From positions 1-64,000 of the forward strand of contig NZNW01000132.1 of assembly GCA_002695065.1 (NCBI GenBank): a DNA stretch of 64,000 nucleotides. The letters run 5' to 3'. Positions 35,699-44,620 of this stretch are shown piece by piece. This DNA is from Salinicola sp. GTDB lineage: Bacteria; Pseudomonadota; Gammaproteobacteria; Pseudomonadales; Halomonadaceae. The notes below the pieces were generated by a model. That model made no database searches. It saw only the letters and a list, made by a program, of their open reading frames with translations, and had not been told where the DNA came from. Each line of letters starts with the position of its first letter. Position 1 is the first letter of the stretch. A program made the translations under genes and the position numbers.

Positions 35699-36894
35699 GA
35701 ACCGACGTCCACACGCTCCGGCTCGGCGGCCCGGCCTCGACGCCACTGCCGTCCGTCGGCTGCGGTCTATGGCTGGATCGCATCAATGGTCTCGGCCGGC
35801 TGGCACGGCAGCTCGATGCCGTCATGCCACGGCATCTGGATGCGCTGCTCGATCTGCGCAGCTCCCGGGCGCTCGAGAATCTGCCCGGCTTGATGGACAG
35901 CGCGGCCGAGCGTGACATTCCGGTATGGCTCTACGTGATCTGCGATGATCACGATCCGACGGGTTCGCTCTCGACGCTGGCACGGCGGCTGGAGGGGTTG
36001 CCTGGCACCCCGGCCGGGATGCTGGTGACCCCGGCGGCGTACCTCAAGAGCTACCAGCCGGATGGCGTCTGGCCTTCGGGCACATCGCCGGGGCAGGCAC
36101 GAATGGCGGCGCGTGTACTGTGGCCGGAACTGGCGCTGGGCGGCGGCGTGCCGACCTACTTCACCGAGCTCAACCGCTGTCGCCCCGACCCTTCATCGAT
36201 CGACTTCATCACCCATGCCGTCTCGCCCATCGTCCACGCCGCGGACGACCGCTCGGTGATGGAAACCCTGCAGAGCGTGCCGGATATCGTCGCTTCCTGC
36301 CGGGCCCTGGCGCCGACGACGCCTTACCGGATTACCACCACCGCCATCGGTGCCTGGACCAATCCGTATGGCGAGTGTCTCACGCCCAACGACGGCAGCC
36401 AGCGCGTGACCCTGAGTGACGACGACCCGCGCCAGCACGGGCTGTTCGCTGCGGCCTGGGGCGTCGGTTTCATGGCCCGCGTGGCCTATGCCGGGGTCGA
36501 TGCCGCCACGCTGTCGTCCCTCGGCCCGCCGTTCGATATCGGCGCTGAGTCTCTCCATCCCGTGGGCCACGCGATCGCTGGCCTGTGCCGGGCAGCGGGG
36601 CGACCGCTGCGGCAACTGAAACTCGACGGTGCCGAGCTGGCGGCGCTGGCCTGGCAGACCGAGCTCCCCACCGTTATCGAGGTGTGGATCGCCAACCTGA
36701 GCGCGGGCGCCGTGCCGCTGTACATCGAGGGCGTCGACCTGCTCGAACTGTCGCGACTCGCTGCGATGGCTGATGGGTTTCAGCCGGCCCCAAGCGTGGA
36801 GGCGCGTCTGCGCGCCGGTGAGACCGATCGGCTCGAGGGGTTCGAGATTCTCAGACTCCGCGTGCAGAACCCCGGGTCGGGTCCGGACTGCTAG
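35695..36894 (+). CDS. apnL: D-apionate lactonase, C-terminal half (split gene)
   Basis: This 399-residue protein matches the C-terminal barrel-like half of apionate lactonase-type proteins: GGGVPTYFTELNRCRPDPSS, VSPIVHAADDRSVMETLQSV, TNPYGECLTPNDGSQRV and DPRQHGLFAAAWGVGFMARV. It starts within the stop codon region of the preceding gene (ATGA), so translation is coupled. Neither half has a signal peptide, so the enzyme is cytoplasmic. It would open D-apionolactone to D-apionate between the dehydrogenase and oxidoisomerase steps. Confidence 0.65.
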   Translation: MRTDVHTLRLGGPASTPLPSVGCGLWLDRINGLGRLARQLDAVMPRHLDALLDLRSSRALENLPGLMDSAAERDIPVWLYVICDDHDPTGSLSTLARRLEGLPGTPAGMLVTPAAYLKSYQPDGVWPSGTSPGQARMAARVLWPELALGGGVPTYFTELNRCRPDPSSIDFITHAVSPIVHAADDRSVMETLQSVPDIVASCRALAPTTPYRITTTAIGAWTNPYGECLTPNDGSQRVTLSDDDPRQHGLFAAAWGVGFMARVAYAGVDAATLSSLGPPFDIGAESLHPVGHAIAGLCRAAGRPLRQLKLDGAELAALAWQTELPTVIEVWIANLSAGAVPLYIEGVDLLELSRLAAMADGFQPAPSVEARLRAGETDRLEGFEILRLRVQNPGSGPDC

Positions 36895-36975
36895 CGGCTT
36901 CATACCTTCCTCGATGGAGACTTGCCGATGACCGCGGCAATGCCCGGTCTACGACGTTTGCCGTATTGCCGTAGT

Positions 36976-36990
36976 GGTATGATGACCTGA
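36976..36990 (+). promoter_or_regulatory. Candidate operator upstream of the MFS transporter gene
   Basis: GGTATGATGACCTGA lies 89 bases before the transporter start and matches 14 of 15 bases with the motif at 34821-34835. It continues into a direct repeat of TGATGA (36980-36995 region). Confidence 0.55.
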
Positions 36991-37078
36991 TGATCGTATG
37001 ACTATTGCCGCGATATAGCCGACATCGACGGGCCATGCCGTGGTCACTGACAACGCTTTTGCGGGAGTGGGAGCGATC

Positions 37079-38434
37079 ATGGAACACGCGGCAGCTTCAT
37101 CGGTGGAAACGTCCGCCATTCGCAAGGTGGCATGGCGCCTGGTGCCCTTCGTGGCCCTGATGTTCTTCATCAACTATCTGGATCGGACGGCGATCTCCTT
37201 TGCCGCCCCCAACGGCATGAACGCCGATCTGGCCCTGAGTGCCGCGCAGTTCGGTTTTGCCTCGGGCATCTTTTTCGTCGGCTACATCCTGCTGGAGGTA
37301 CCCAGCAACCTGGCCCTGCATCGCTTCGGTGCGCGCAAGTGGCTGGCCCGGATCATGGTCAGTTGGGGCATCGTGGCGCTACTGTTCACCTGGGTGGATA
37401 GCGCGGGCGGTCTCTATTTCCTGCGGTTCATGCTGGGCGTGGCCGAAGCGGGTTTCTTCCCCGGCGCGATCCTGTTTCTGAGCCTGTGGGTCCCGGCACG
37501 CTATCGCAGCCGGATCCTGGCGCTGTTCTATCTGGCCCAACCGTTGACCACCGTTATCGGTGCGCCGCTGGCGGCTTTGCTGATTCAACACGATGGCGCG
37601 TTCTTCGGTCTGGCGGGCTGGCGTTTCATGTTCTTCGGCGTGGCCATTCCGGCCATCCTGCTGGGTATCGTCGCCTGGTTCTATCTGGTCGATCGCCCGG
37701 CCGATGCGCGCTGGCTGACGGCCGAGGAGAAGACGTGGTTGACCACCGAGCTCGAGCGGGAGTCCCGTCAGAAGCTTGGCGCCAATCAAGAAAAGAAAGG
37801 GCTCGAGCAGGCGTTCTCCAGCGGCCGGGTATGGGCGCTCTGCGGGATCTACTTCGGTTTCATCTACGGTCTGTATGCGCTCGCCTTCTTCCTGCCGACG
37901 ATCATCGGCGGTTTCGAGGCGCAGTTCGGGACCCATTTCGGCCTGATGCAGAAAGGCCTGATTACCGCCGTACCCTATCTGCCGGCCGCGATCGTGCTCT
38001 ATTTCTGGTCTCGCGACGCCACGCGGCGCGGGGTGCGCAGCTGGCATATCGCGTTGCCGGCCTTCACCGGCGCGCTGAGTGTGCCGTTGGCGCTCTACAT
38101 GGAGTCGCCCGCCGCGACGATCGCCATGATCACCATCACGGCGTGCTCGATCTTCGCCGCGCTGCCCAATTTCTGGACGTTGCCGACTCGCTTTCTCGAT
38201 GGCGCCGCAGCCGCGGCGGGTGTGGCGCTGATCAACACCATCGGCAATATCGCCGGATTCTCGTCGGGGTATCTGACCGGCGCGCTCCATGATCTGAGCG
38301 GTGGCTATACCGTGCCGATGTTCGTGGTCGGCGGGTTCATGGCAATGGCTGGGATAATGATGCTGATCATCAGCCGTGAGCCCGCCACGTCCAGCCGTCG
38401 CGCGACCCCCCACAACGCCACCGCCGGACACTGA
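37079..38434 (+). CDS. MFS transporter of the anion:cation symporter type
   Basis: This 451-residue inner-membrane protein has twelve hydrophobic helices. The first helix begins LVPFVALMFFINYLDRTAISFA, typical of the ACS family (tartrate, galactonate, glucarate and related transporters), with RIMVSWGIVALLFTWV and RFMLGVAEAGFFPGAILFLSLWVP following. It is in the middle of the apiose-type cluster and may import the sugar or the aldonate (D-apionate). The ATG 37079 has GGGAG upstream; a GTG at 37040 would add 13 residues. The operator candidate is 89 bases upstream. Confidence 0.85.
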   Translation: MEHAAASSVETSAIRKVAWRLVPFVALMFFINYLDRTAISFAAPNGMNADLALSAAQFGFASGIFFVGYILLEVPSNLALHRFGARKWLARIMVSWGIVALLFTWVDSAGGLYFLRFMLGVAEAGFFPGAILFLSLWVPARYRSRILALFYLAQPLTTVIGAPLAALLIQHDGAFFGLAGWRFMFFGVAIPAILLGIVAWFYLVDRPADARWLTAEEKTWLTTELERESRQKLGANQEKKGLEQAFSSGRVWALCGIYFGFIYGLYALAFFLPTIIGGFEAQFGTHFGLMQKGLITAVPYLPAAIVLYFWSRDATRRGVRSWHIALPAFTGALSVPLALYMESPAATIAMITITACSIFAALPNFWTLPTRFLDGAAAAAGVALINTIGNIAGFSSGYLTGALHDLSGGYTVPMFVVGGFMAMAGIMMLIISREPATSSRRATPHNATAGH

Positions 38435-38467
38435 CGATGGCTCTCTGCAACCGATACCGGAGCAACC

Positions 38468-39268
38468 ATGCGGATTGGACTGAGTACCTACGCCTTTTTC
38501 TGGCGCGGATCGGACCGGGTCGAGGACCCGATGTCGCTGGAAGCGATGCTCGAGGAGACGGCGGCCCTCGGCGGTGACGTGTTCCAGATCTGCGACTATC
38601 CGGCGATCGAGGCTTTCGGCGCGGCACGCCTGAATCAGCTGCGTGCACAGGCCGAGCGTCTCGGCATCCAGCTGGAACTCGGCACCAAGGGCGTGGCGCC
38701 CGACCATCTCGGTCGCTATCTGGATATCGCCGAGCGGCTGGGCGTATCGCTACTGCGCAGCATGTTGTATCGCGACGAGGATCGGCCCACCACCGAAGTC
38801 GCGATCCAGCGGCTGGAGGCGATCCTGCCGCGATTGCGACGACACAACGTCACCCTGGCGCTGGAAACCTACGAGCAGGTCGCCGTCGATGAGCTAATGA
38901 CCGTCGTCGAATCGCTCGATGACTTGCACATCGGCATCTGTCTCGACCCGGCCAACTGCGTCGCCGCGCTGGAAATGCCGCTGACGGTCGTCGAGCGCAC
39001 CGCCCCGCGGGTCGTCAACCTGCACGTCAAGGATTTCCACTTCACTCGCGCTCCCGGTTGGGTCGGCTTCCAGCTTGCCGGCTGTCCGCTGGGAGAGGGG
39101 CAATTGCCGTTCGACGCCATGATGCGGCACGTCGATCCGGTATCACGCGGTATTTCCCAGGTCATCGAGCACTGGCTGCCCTGGCAGTCGGATGCGACGA
39201 CGACCTGCCGCCTGGAGTCCGAGTGGACCCGGCGCAACCTGGAGTTTCTAAGGAGCTATACACCATGA
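38468..39268 (+). CDS. oiaC: Xylose isomerase-like TIM-barrel protein, probable 3-oxo-isoapionate decarboxylase
   Basis: This 266-residue protein is an AP-endonuclease-2/sugar phosphate isomerase barrel with acidic and histidine metal ligands in LALETYEQV, ICLDPANC, VVNLHVKDFHF and the C-terminal EHWLPW. In the D-apionate pathway, OiaC of this fold decarboxylates 3-oxo-isoapionate to L-erythrulose, and the neighbours fit that role. A sugar isomerase role is an alternative. It is 33 bases downstream of the transporter and its stop overlaps the apnO start. Confidence 0.68.
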   Translation: MRIGLSTYAFFWRGSDRVEDPMSLEAMLEETAALGGDVFQICDYPAIEAFGAARLNQLRAQAERLGIQLELGTKGVAPDHLGRYLDIAERLGVSLLRSMLYRDEDRPTTEVAIQRLEAILPRLRRHNVTLALETYEQVAVDELMTVVESLDDLHIGICLDPANCVAALEMPLTVVERTAPRVVNLHVKDFHFTRAPGWVGFQLAGCPLGEGQLPFDAMMRHVDPVSRGISQVIEHWLPWQSDATTTCRLESEWTRRNLEFLRSYTP

Positions 39269-40149
39269 CACAGACAGTTCGATCGATCGCGCTGGTCGGG
39301 GCCGGCGGCAAGATGGGCATGCGCATCTCGGCCAACCTGGCGCGCAGCGACTTCCACGTTCACTACTGCGAAAACGCCACCGAGGGCCAGCAGCGCGTGC
39401 GCGATGCCGGGCGCGAATTGTCGTCCATCGATGACGTCATCGCCGACTGCGATCTGCTGATTCTGGCGGTGCCGGACATCGTGCTGGGCAAGGTTTCCGA
39501 GACGCTGGTGCCACAGATGAAGGCTGGCGCAACCCTTTTGACGCTGGATCCGGCCGCGGCCTACGCCAACCTGCTGTTCCAGCGCGAAGATATTCACTAC
39601 GCCGTGGCGCATCCCTGCCATCCGTCGGTTTTCCTCGAACGCTACACCCAGGAGGAGCACGCCGATGCGTTCGGCGGCGTGGCGGCCACTCAGTCCGTCG
39701 CGGCGGCGTTCGAGAGCGGCAGCGACGCCGAAAGGGCGGCGCTGGAGGCGGTGATCCGCGTGATGTACGCCCCGGTCGATGATGTCCACTGGATTACCGT
39801 CACCCAGCTGGCCTATCTCGAGCCGACGCTGGTGGAGACCGTCACCTGCATGCTCGGCACCTTCATGAAGGAGGCGCTGGACGAGACCGTCGCGCGCACC
39901 GGCGTACCGCAGAAGGCTGCAGAGGCCATGCTCTACGGCCATATCCAGATCGCGCTGGCGGTGGCGTTTCGCAGCACCAATCCGTTCTCGGACGCCTGCA
40001 TGATCGCGATCGACTACGGTCGCGAGAATATCCTGCGCGACGACTGGAAGAAGATTTTCGAGCAGTCGGAGCTCGACAAGGTCATCGCGCGGATGCTGAA
40101 GATCGACCGCGTGCGTCGCGACGAGTCGGTACCGCCGGCCAGCGCCTGA
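39265..40149 (+). CDS. apnO: Probable D-apionate oxidoisomerase
   Basis: This 294-residue protein has an N-terminal Rossmann motif (IALVGAGGKMGMRISANL, about residues 8-25) and a C-terminal phosphogluconate dehydrogenase-like helical domain (PGDH_C type). ApnO of known apiose pathways has this architecture and converts D-apionate to 3-oxo-isoapionate with NAD. Conserved residues include AHPCHPSVFLERYT. It ends the operon, and no gene for L-erythrulose phosphorylation or isomerisation follows, so later steps are encoded elsewhere. The ATGA overlap with oiaC implies coupled translation. Confidence 0.68.
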   Translation: MTQTVRSIALVGAGGKMGMRISANLARSDFHVHYCENATEGQQRVRDAGRELSSIDDVIADCDLLILAVPDIVLGKVSETLVPQMKAGATLLTLDPAAAYANLLFQREDIHYAVAHPCHPSVFLERYTQEEHADAFGGVAATQSVAAAFESGSDAERAALEAVIRVMYAPVDDVHWITVTQLAYLEPTLVETVTCMLGTFMKEALDETVARTGVPQKAAEAMLYGHIQIALAVAFRSTNPFSDACMIAIDYGRENILRDDWKKIFEQSELDKVIARMLKIDRVRRDESVPPASA

Positions 40150-40158
40150 TTCGGCTCC

Positions 40159-41046
40159 TCACCGCCGCTGAGCCTGCTCCCGGACCTGCATCCGCTCCAG
40201 GGCCCGTCGATAAGAACCGTTGCGCACCGCCCAGCGCATCACCGGGGCGATGGCGAGGATGCCGCCGCGAACGGCGCGGCGCTCGAGCGTCGACATCTCG
40301 AGGCTGAGCAGTGTCGCCGCCCAGGGCGGCAGCAGGTCGATGCCGGCGCGCATGAACAGCGCCCCGGCGGGTCGGATGACCGGGCTGGGCGGCACTGCGT
40401 GCAGCAGCACGTCGATCACGTCGCGGGTCCGTGTGTCGCAGACAAGGTGGCGTCGCTGGTGTTCCAGGTAGGCGTCTATCGCCGCGCGCGATCGCGGAAC
40501 CTGGCGCGCGCCCAGCGCTTCGGAGACGCGTGCGGTCTCATCGAAGTAGCGATCCTGATCGGCGAGGCTGAGCCGGGGATTGCGATAGCGCATGTGGGCG
40601 GCCAGGAAGCGGCTCATCTCGGCCACGTGGACCCACACCAGCAGGTCGGGATCGTTGGCGGCATAGGGCGTACCGTCGGCCGCGTGACCGCTGACGCCGT
40701 CGTGGACCCGGCGCACCCGCTCGAGGATGCGCTCGGCGTCATCGCGGGAGCCGAAGGTGGTGACGGCGATGAACTGGCTGGTACGGCGCAGCCGGCCGAT
40801 CATGTCCTGGCGGAAGTTGGAGTGATCCCAGATGCCGGCCAGCGCCAGCGGGTGCAGCATCTGCAGCAGCAGCGCGCTGACGCCGCCGCACATCATCGGC
40901 GTGAACTCGCCGTGGACTTTCCACGCCACGGTATCCGGCCCGAACAGGCCGGGATCGCCCTTGGGCTGGGTGTAGTCGACCCCACCCAGCGTGCGGCCGG
41001 TCAGATGGTGGATGCGATTTTCGATGGCGTCGCGCAGGGAGGTCAT
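40159..41046 (-). CDS. MpaB/rubber oxygenase-like protein (DUF2236)
   Basis: This 295-residue protein matches the DUF2236 family, whose characterised members are the haem-dependent rubber oxygenase Lcp and the fungal enzyme MpaB. It shows WKVHGEFTPMMCGGVSALLLQMLHPLALAGIWDHSNF, in part residues 42-60, RRVHDGVSG and LLVWVHVAEM. No signal peptide is present. The physiological substrate is unknown; many such bacterial proteins are uncharacterised. It is convergent with apnO, 9 bases away. Confidence 0.8.
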   Translation of the reverse strand: MTSLRDAIENRIHHLTGRTLGGVDYTQPKGDPGLFGPDTVAWKVHGEFTPMMCGGVSALLLQMLHPLALAGIWDHSNFRQDMIGRLRRTSQFIAVTTFGSRDDAERILERVRRVHDGVSGHAADGTPYAANDPDLLVWVHVAEMSRFLAAHMRYRNPRLSLADQDRYFDETARVSEALGARQVPRSRAAIDAYLEHQRRHLVCDTRTRDVIDVLLHAVPPSPVIRPAGALFMRAGIDLLPPWAATLLSLEMSTLERRAVRGGILAIAPVMRWAVRNGSYRRALERMQVREQAQRR

Positions 41047-41061
41047 GGCATTGAGTCCCGC

Positions 41062-42168
41062 TCAGGGCGATGACGCGTGAAGGATCTCGCCATCGGCGGC
41101 GGGGACGCCGTCGCGGATGGCGCGGGAAAAGGCCTCGCTCCCCGCAGTGTAGGGGATCTCCCGGGCGCGCGGATTGATATGGCCTCGGCTGCGCAGGAAT
41201 TCGAGCGGGTGGCTCCTGTCCAGCCCACCGATATCGTAGACGTACTCCGGCAGGTAGCCGGAAAGAATCAGCCGGATATCCCTGGGAAGACCGGAGACGA
41301 TCCTGTCGACCATGTCGAACACGATGGTGGTGCAGTTGCTGGTCAGGGTGTTGTAGAACTCAGGCGTCCGGCGCAGTCGCTCGGCCTCGTCCAGGTAGGC
41401 GAGGAACAGTTCGCGCCGCGCTTGCGGCGCTAGCCCGACCCGGTAGAGATAGACCTCCTCGCCTCTGACGTTGCTGCGCAGACGCAGGATATCGTTCTCG
41501 TCGGCGGCGATCAGGTTGAGCTCGAACTGCTTGAAGAAGCCGCCGCTGATCGAGAACGCCTCGTTGCGCTCACGCCGGATCTCCACCGAAAACGTCAGAT
41601 GTCGGCCGTCGGTGAAGCCGAAACTGACCAGGGTGTGGGCGATCGCCGGGCCCATCCAGTAGGAGACCACCATGTCCACCGCGTCGAGCTGCGACAGATC
41701 GTACTCGCGGGTCTCCCAGCGCGGTGTCGCGGTATCCGGCGTCTGCCACTCGAAATCGCGCACGTTGTGAAGCGTGACCCGGTCGCCGTCACGTTCGACC
41801 GAGAGCTGGCGTGCCACGTCCGGCGCCCAGTCGCGATCGTTACGGGGTTCGAGACTCTGCCACCAGCTCACCAGGACGACCAGTGCCAGCGTGAACGTCA
41901 GCCGGATCGCCAGGGCCACGCGCGCTCTGAGCGATTGACGAGGCGAACCCCGGCGGACCCGCCAGGGCGCGATCAACGCCGCCGTGCCGATCAGTACCCA
42001 TACGGCAATGACGACGACGACGAGCGGGCGCGGCCCCGGCAGCTCGAAATGCAGCGCCAGCGCGCCCCAGCCGATCACGCCCAGCATCACCACGCCACGC
42101 AGCAGCTGACCCACGAACCCCAGCGCTCGTATCACGCCGGTGCGATGCGAATTCCTGATCGATCCCAC
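41062..42168 (-). CDS. DUF4105 membrane protein, Lnb-type N-acyltransferase domain
   Basis: This 368-residue protein has two or three N-terminal membrane segments (about residues 17-110) and a C-terminal domain of the DUF4105 family. The motif YNTLTSNCTTIVFD contains the conserved cysteine, with WMGPAIAHTLVSFGFTDGRHLTFSVEIRRE upstream holding the conserved His and Ser/Ser. DUF4105 includes Lnb, which transfers an acyl chain within lipoproteins in Enterococcus. Whether that reaction occurs here is unknown. It lies 15 bases upstream of the DUF2236 gene in the same direction, a likely pair. Confidence 0.75.
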   Translation of the reverse strand: MGSIRNSHRTGVIRALGFVGQLLRGVVMLGVIGWGALALHFELPGPRPLVVVVIAVWVLIGTAALIAPWRVRRGSPRQSLRARVALAIRLTFTLALVVLVSWWQSLEPRNDRDWAPDVARQLSVERDGDRVTLHNVRDFEWQTPDTATPRWETREYDLSQLDAVDMVVSYWMGPAIAHTLVSFGFTDGRHLTFSVEIRRERNEAFSISGGFFKQFELNLIAADENDILRLRSNVRGEEVYLYRVGLAPQARRELFLAYLDEAERLRRTPEFYNTLTSNCTTIVFDMVDRIVSGLPRDIRLILSGYLPEYVYDIGGLDRSHPLEFLRSRGHINPRAREIPYTAGSEAFSRAIRDGVPAADGEILHASSP

Positions 42169-42376
42169 GCCTTGCCTCTGTCGTCCGGTAAATCCCGATC
42201 ATGCCCAACTCCAGGATGGGGATAAAGCGGGAAGCCGTTGCGGCCGATAGGGAAAGCGGCGTTATACTAAAGTCTAGTCATGTGGCGGCTTCTCTGACCG
42301 TTGCGGGCTTCGGTGGCTGTTACCGTCACCATCGGCGCGCTATCGTGACGCACGACCCCTTTGCGGAGAGACCGAG

Positions 42377-44599
42377 ATTTCCGATTCGTTTTCCCACTCC
42401 CTGCGCCAGCTGTGGACGCTCGACAAGTTCGCCTACAGTTTCCGGGTGTTCCTGGCGTTCAGCGGCGCCATCGCGCTGAGCTGGTCTCAGGACCAGATCG
42501 CGCTCGCGATTCCGCTGTTTCTCGGCATCATCGCCAGCGCCCTCTCCGAGACCGACGACAACTGGGAGGGTCGCGTCCGCGCCCTGCTGGTCACGCTGGT
42601 CTGCTTTCTGGTCGCCTCGAGCTCGGTGGAACTGCTGTTTCCGTGGCCGTGGCTGTTCGCCCCCGGACTGGCGCTGTCGGCGTTTATCTTCATCATGCTC
42701 GGTGCCATCGAGCAACGTTATGCCACCATCGCCTCGGCGACGCTGATCCCGTCGGTCTACTCGATGATCAACATCGAGCAGCACGGCGGCACCACCGATG
42801 GCGATTTCTGGCACCAGCCGCTGCTGCTGGTCGGTGGCGCGGCCTGGTACGGCGCGATCTCGGTCGTCTGGTGCGCGCTGTTCTCGCGCCAGCCGGTCAA
42901 GCAGAGCATGGCGCAGCTCTACCGGGAGCTGGGTGAATACCTGATCATCAAGGCCACCCTGTTCGAACCGCTGCGCGGGGTCGACGTGGAGAGTCGGCGC
43001 GTCGCGCTGGCGCGCCAGAACGGCCGCGTGGTGACCGCGCTCAACCAAGCCAAGGAGATGATCTTCCGCCGGCTGGAGGGCCAGCGCGGCAGTCGCAAGC
43101 TCAATCGCTACCTGCGCCTCTACTTCATCGCCCAGGACATTCACGAGCGGGTCAGCGCCTCGCACTACCCCTACTCGGCGCTGGCGGAGGCGTTCTTCCA
43201 TCACGATGTGCTGTTCCGCTGCCAGCGGCTGCTCGACCAGCAGGGCCGCGCCTGCAAGCGTCTGGCCAAGGCGCTGCTGCTGCGCCAGCCGTTCGACCAC
43301 GGCCAGAGCGAGCAGGCGCTGGAAGACCTGCGCGCCTCGATCGTCTACCTGCGCGCCCAGCGCAATCCGGCATGGACGCCGTTGCTGCGCTCGCTGCAGG
43401 CGCTGGGCCGCAACCTGGCGACGCTGGAGGACCAGCTCTCCAGCGCCCACAACCCGGATGCGGTGGCCGACCAGAAGGACGCCAGCCTGTTCAACCGGTC
43501 GCCGCGCAGCTTCAAGGACGCCTGGGAGCGCATTCGGCTCAACCTGACGCCGGGTTCGCCGACCTTCCGCCACGCGCTGCGGCTGTCGACCGCGCTGCTG
43601 GTAGGGTACGGCGTGCTGCACCTGGTTCATCCGACACAGGGGTACTGGATCCTGCTGACCACGCTGTTCGTGTGTCGGCCCAATTTCGGGGCGACGCGGC
43701 GTTTCCTGCGCCAGCGCATCGTCGGGACGGTACTGGGTCTGGTGGTGGGCTGGGCCCTGATCAGCCTGTTCCCCGACCCGCTGCTCCAGTCGCTGATCGC
43801 GGTGGTCGCCGGGGTCACCTTCTTCGCCAACCGGGAAAAGCACTACATCGTCGCCACCGCGGCCATCACCACGCTGGTGTTGAGCAGCTTCAATCAGGTC
43901 GGCGACGGCTTCGACCTGATCCTGCCGCGACTGATCGATACCCTGATCGGTGCGTTCATCTCGGGACTGGCGGTGTTCTTCATCCTGCCGGACTGGCAGG
44001 GACGGCGACTGCACAAGGTCGCCGCCACCGCGCTCACCAACAGCACGCTCTACCTGCGCGAGATCATCCATCAATACGAAGCCGGCAAGCAGGACGATCT
44101 CGCGTATCGGCTGGCCCGACGCAACGCCCACAATGCCGATGCCGCGCTCTCGACGGTGCTCTCCAACATGCTGCAGGAGCCCGGGCACTACCGGAAGAAG
44201 GACGCCGACGAGGGCTTCCGGTTCCTGGTGGTCTCCCACACGCTGCTGGGCTATCTCTCCGCGCTGGGGGCGCACCGGGGCACGCTGACGCCGAGCGAGG
44301 CGGATATCGAGATCCATGCCGCCGCCCGCCGTATCGCCGATGGCTTCGATGCGATCGCCGCGAGTCTGGCCGCTCGCCAGCCGATCCCCGAGCTCAACGA
44401 CGAGCAGAGTGCGCTGATGGCGATCTTCGAGCAGGAGCCCGCCGCCGCCCAGGACGATGCCGATGACGAACGGCGCGTGATCCAGACCCAGCTGCTTCAC
44501 ATCAGCCGCCAACTGGTGCCGATGAGCGAGGCGGCGGGGCGGTTGGTCGCACGGCCGGTCGAAGTGGCCGACGTCGACAAGGCCGCCGAGGCGACCTGA
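42377..44599 (+). CDS. yccS: YccS/FUSC-family inner-membrane protein, possible ATT start
   Basis: This membrane protein of about 740 residues belongs to the FUSC family, close to E. coli YccS: conserved SSSVELLFPWPWLFAPGL, QRYATIAS, IAQDIHERVSASHY and TLFVCRPNFGATRRF, with two sets of membrane helices separated by a cytoplasmic region. Function is unproven; aryl-carboxylate efflux is known for relatives such as AaeB. Homology with YccS requires about 20 residues before the first GTG (42446). In that frame no ATG, GTG or TTG is found, but ATT at 42377 has GGAG 8 bases upstream and gives ISDSFSHSLRQLW. If a standard start is demanded, use 42446. Confidence 0.82.
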   Translation: MSDSFSHSLRQLWTLDKFAYSFRVFLAFSGAIALSWSQDQIALAIPLFLGIIASALSETDDNWEGRVRALLVTLVCFLVASSSVELLFPWPWLFAPGLALSAFIFIMLGAIEQRYATIASATLIPSVYSMINIEQHGGTTDGDFWHQPLLLVGGAAWYGAISVVWCALFSRQPVKQSMAQLYRELGEYLIIKATLFEPLRGVDVESRRVALARQNGRVVTALNQAKEMIFRRLEGQRGSRKLNRYLRLYFIAQDIHERVSASHYPYSALAEAFFHHDVLFRCQRLLDQQGRACKRLAKALLLRQPFDHGQSEQALEDLRASIVYLRAQRNPAWTPLLRSLQALGRNLATLEDQLSSAHNPDAVADQKDASLFNRSPRSFKDAWERIRLNLTPGSPTFRHALRLSTALLVGYGVLHLVHPTQGYWILLTTLFVCRPNFGATRRFLRQRIVGTVLGLVVGWALISLFPDPLLQSLIAVVAGVTFFANREKHYIVATAAITTLVLSSFNQVGDGFDLILPRLIDTLIGAFISGLAVFFILPDWQGRRLHKVAATALTNSTLYLREIIHQYEAGKQDDLAYRLARRNAHNADAALSTVLSNMLQEPGHYRKKDADEGFRFLVVSHTLLGYLSALGAHRGTLTPSEADIEIHAAARRIADGFDAIAASLAARQPIPELNDEQSALMAIFEQEPAAAQDDADDERRVIQTQLLHISRQLVPMSEAAGRLVARPVEVADVDKAAEAT

Positions 44600-44620
44600 G
44601 GTGTCGGACGCTGCTTGCGT

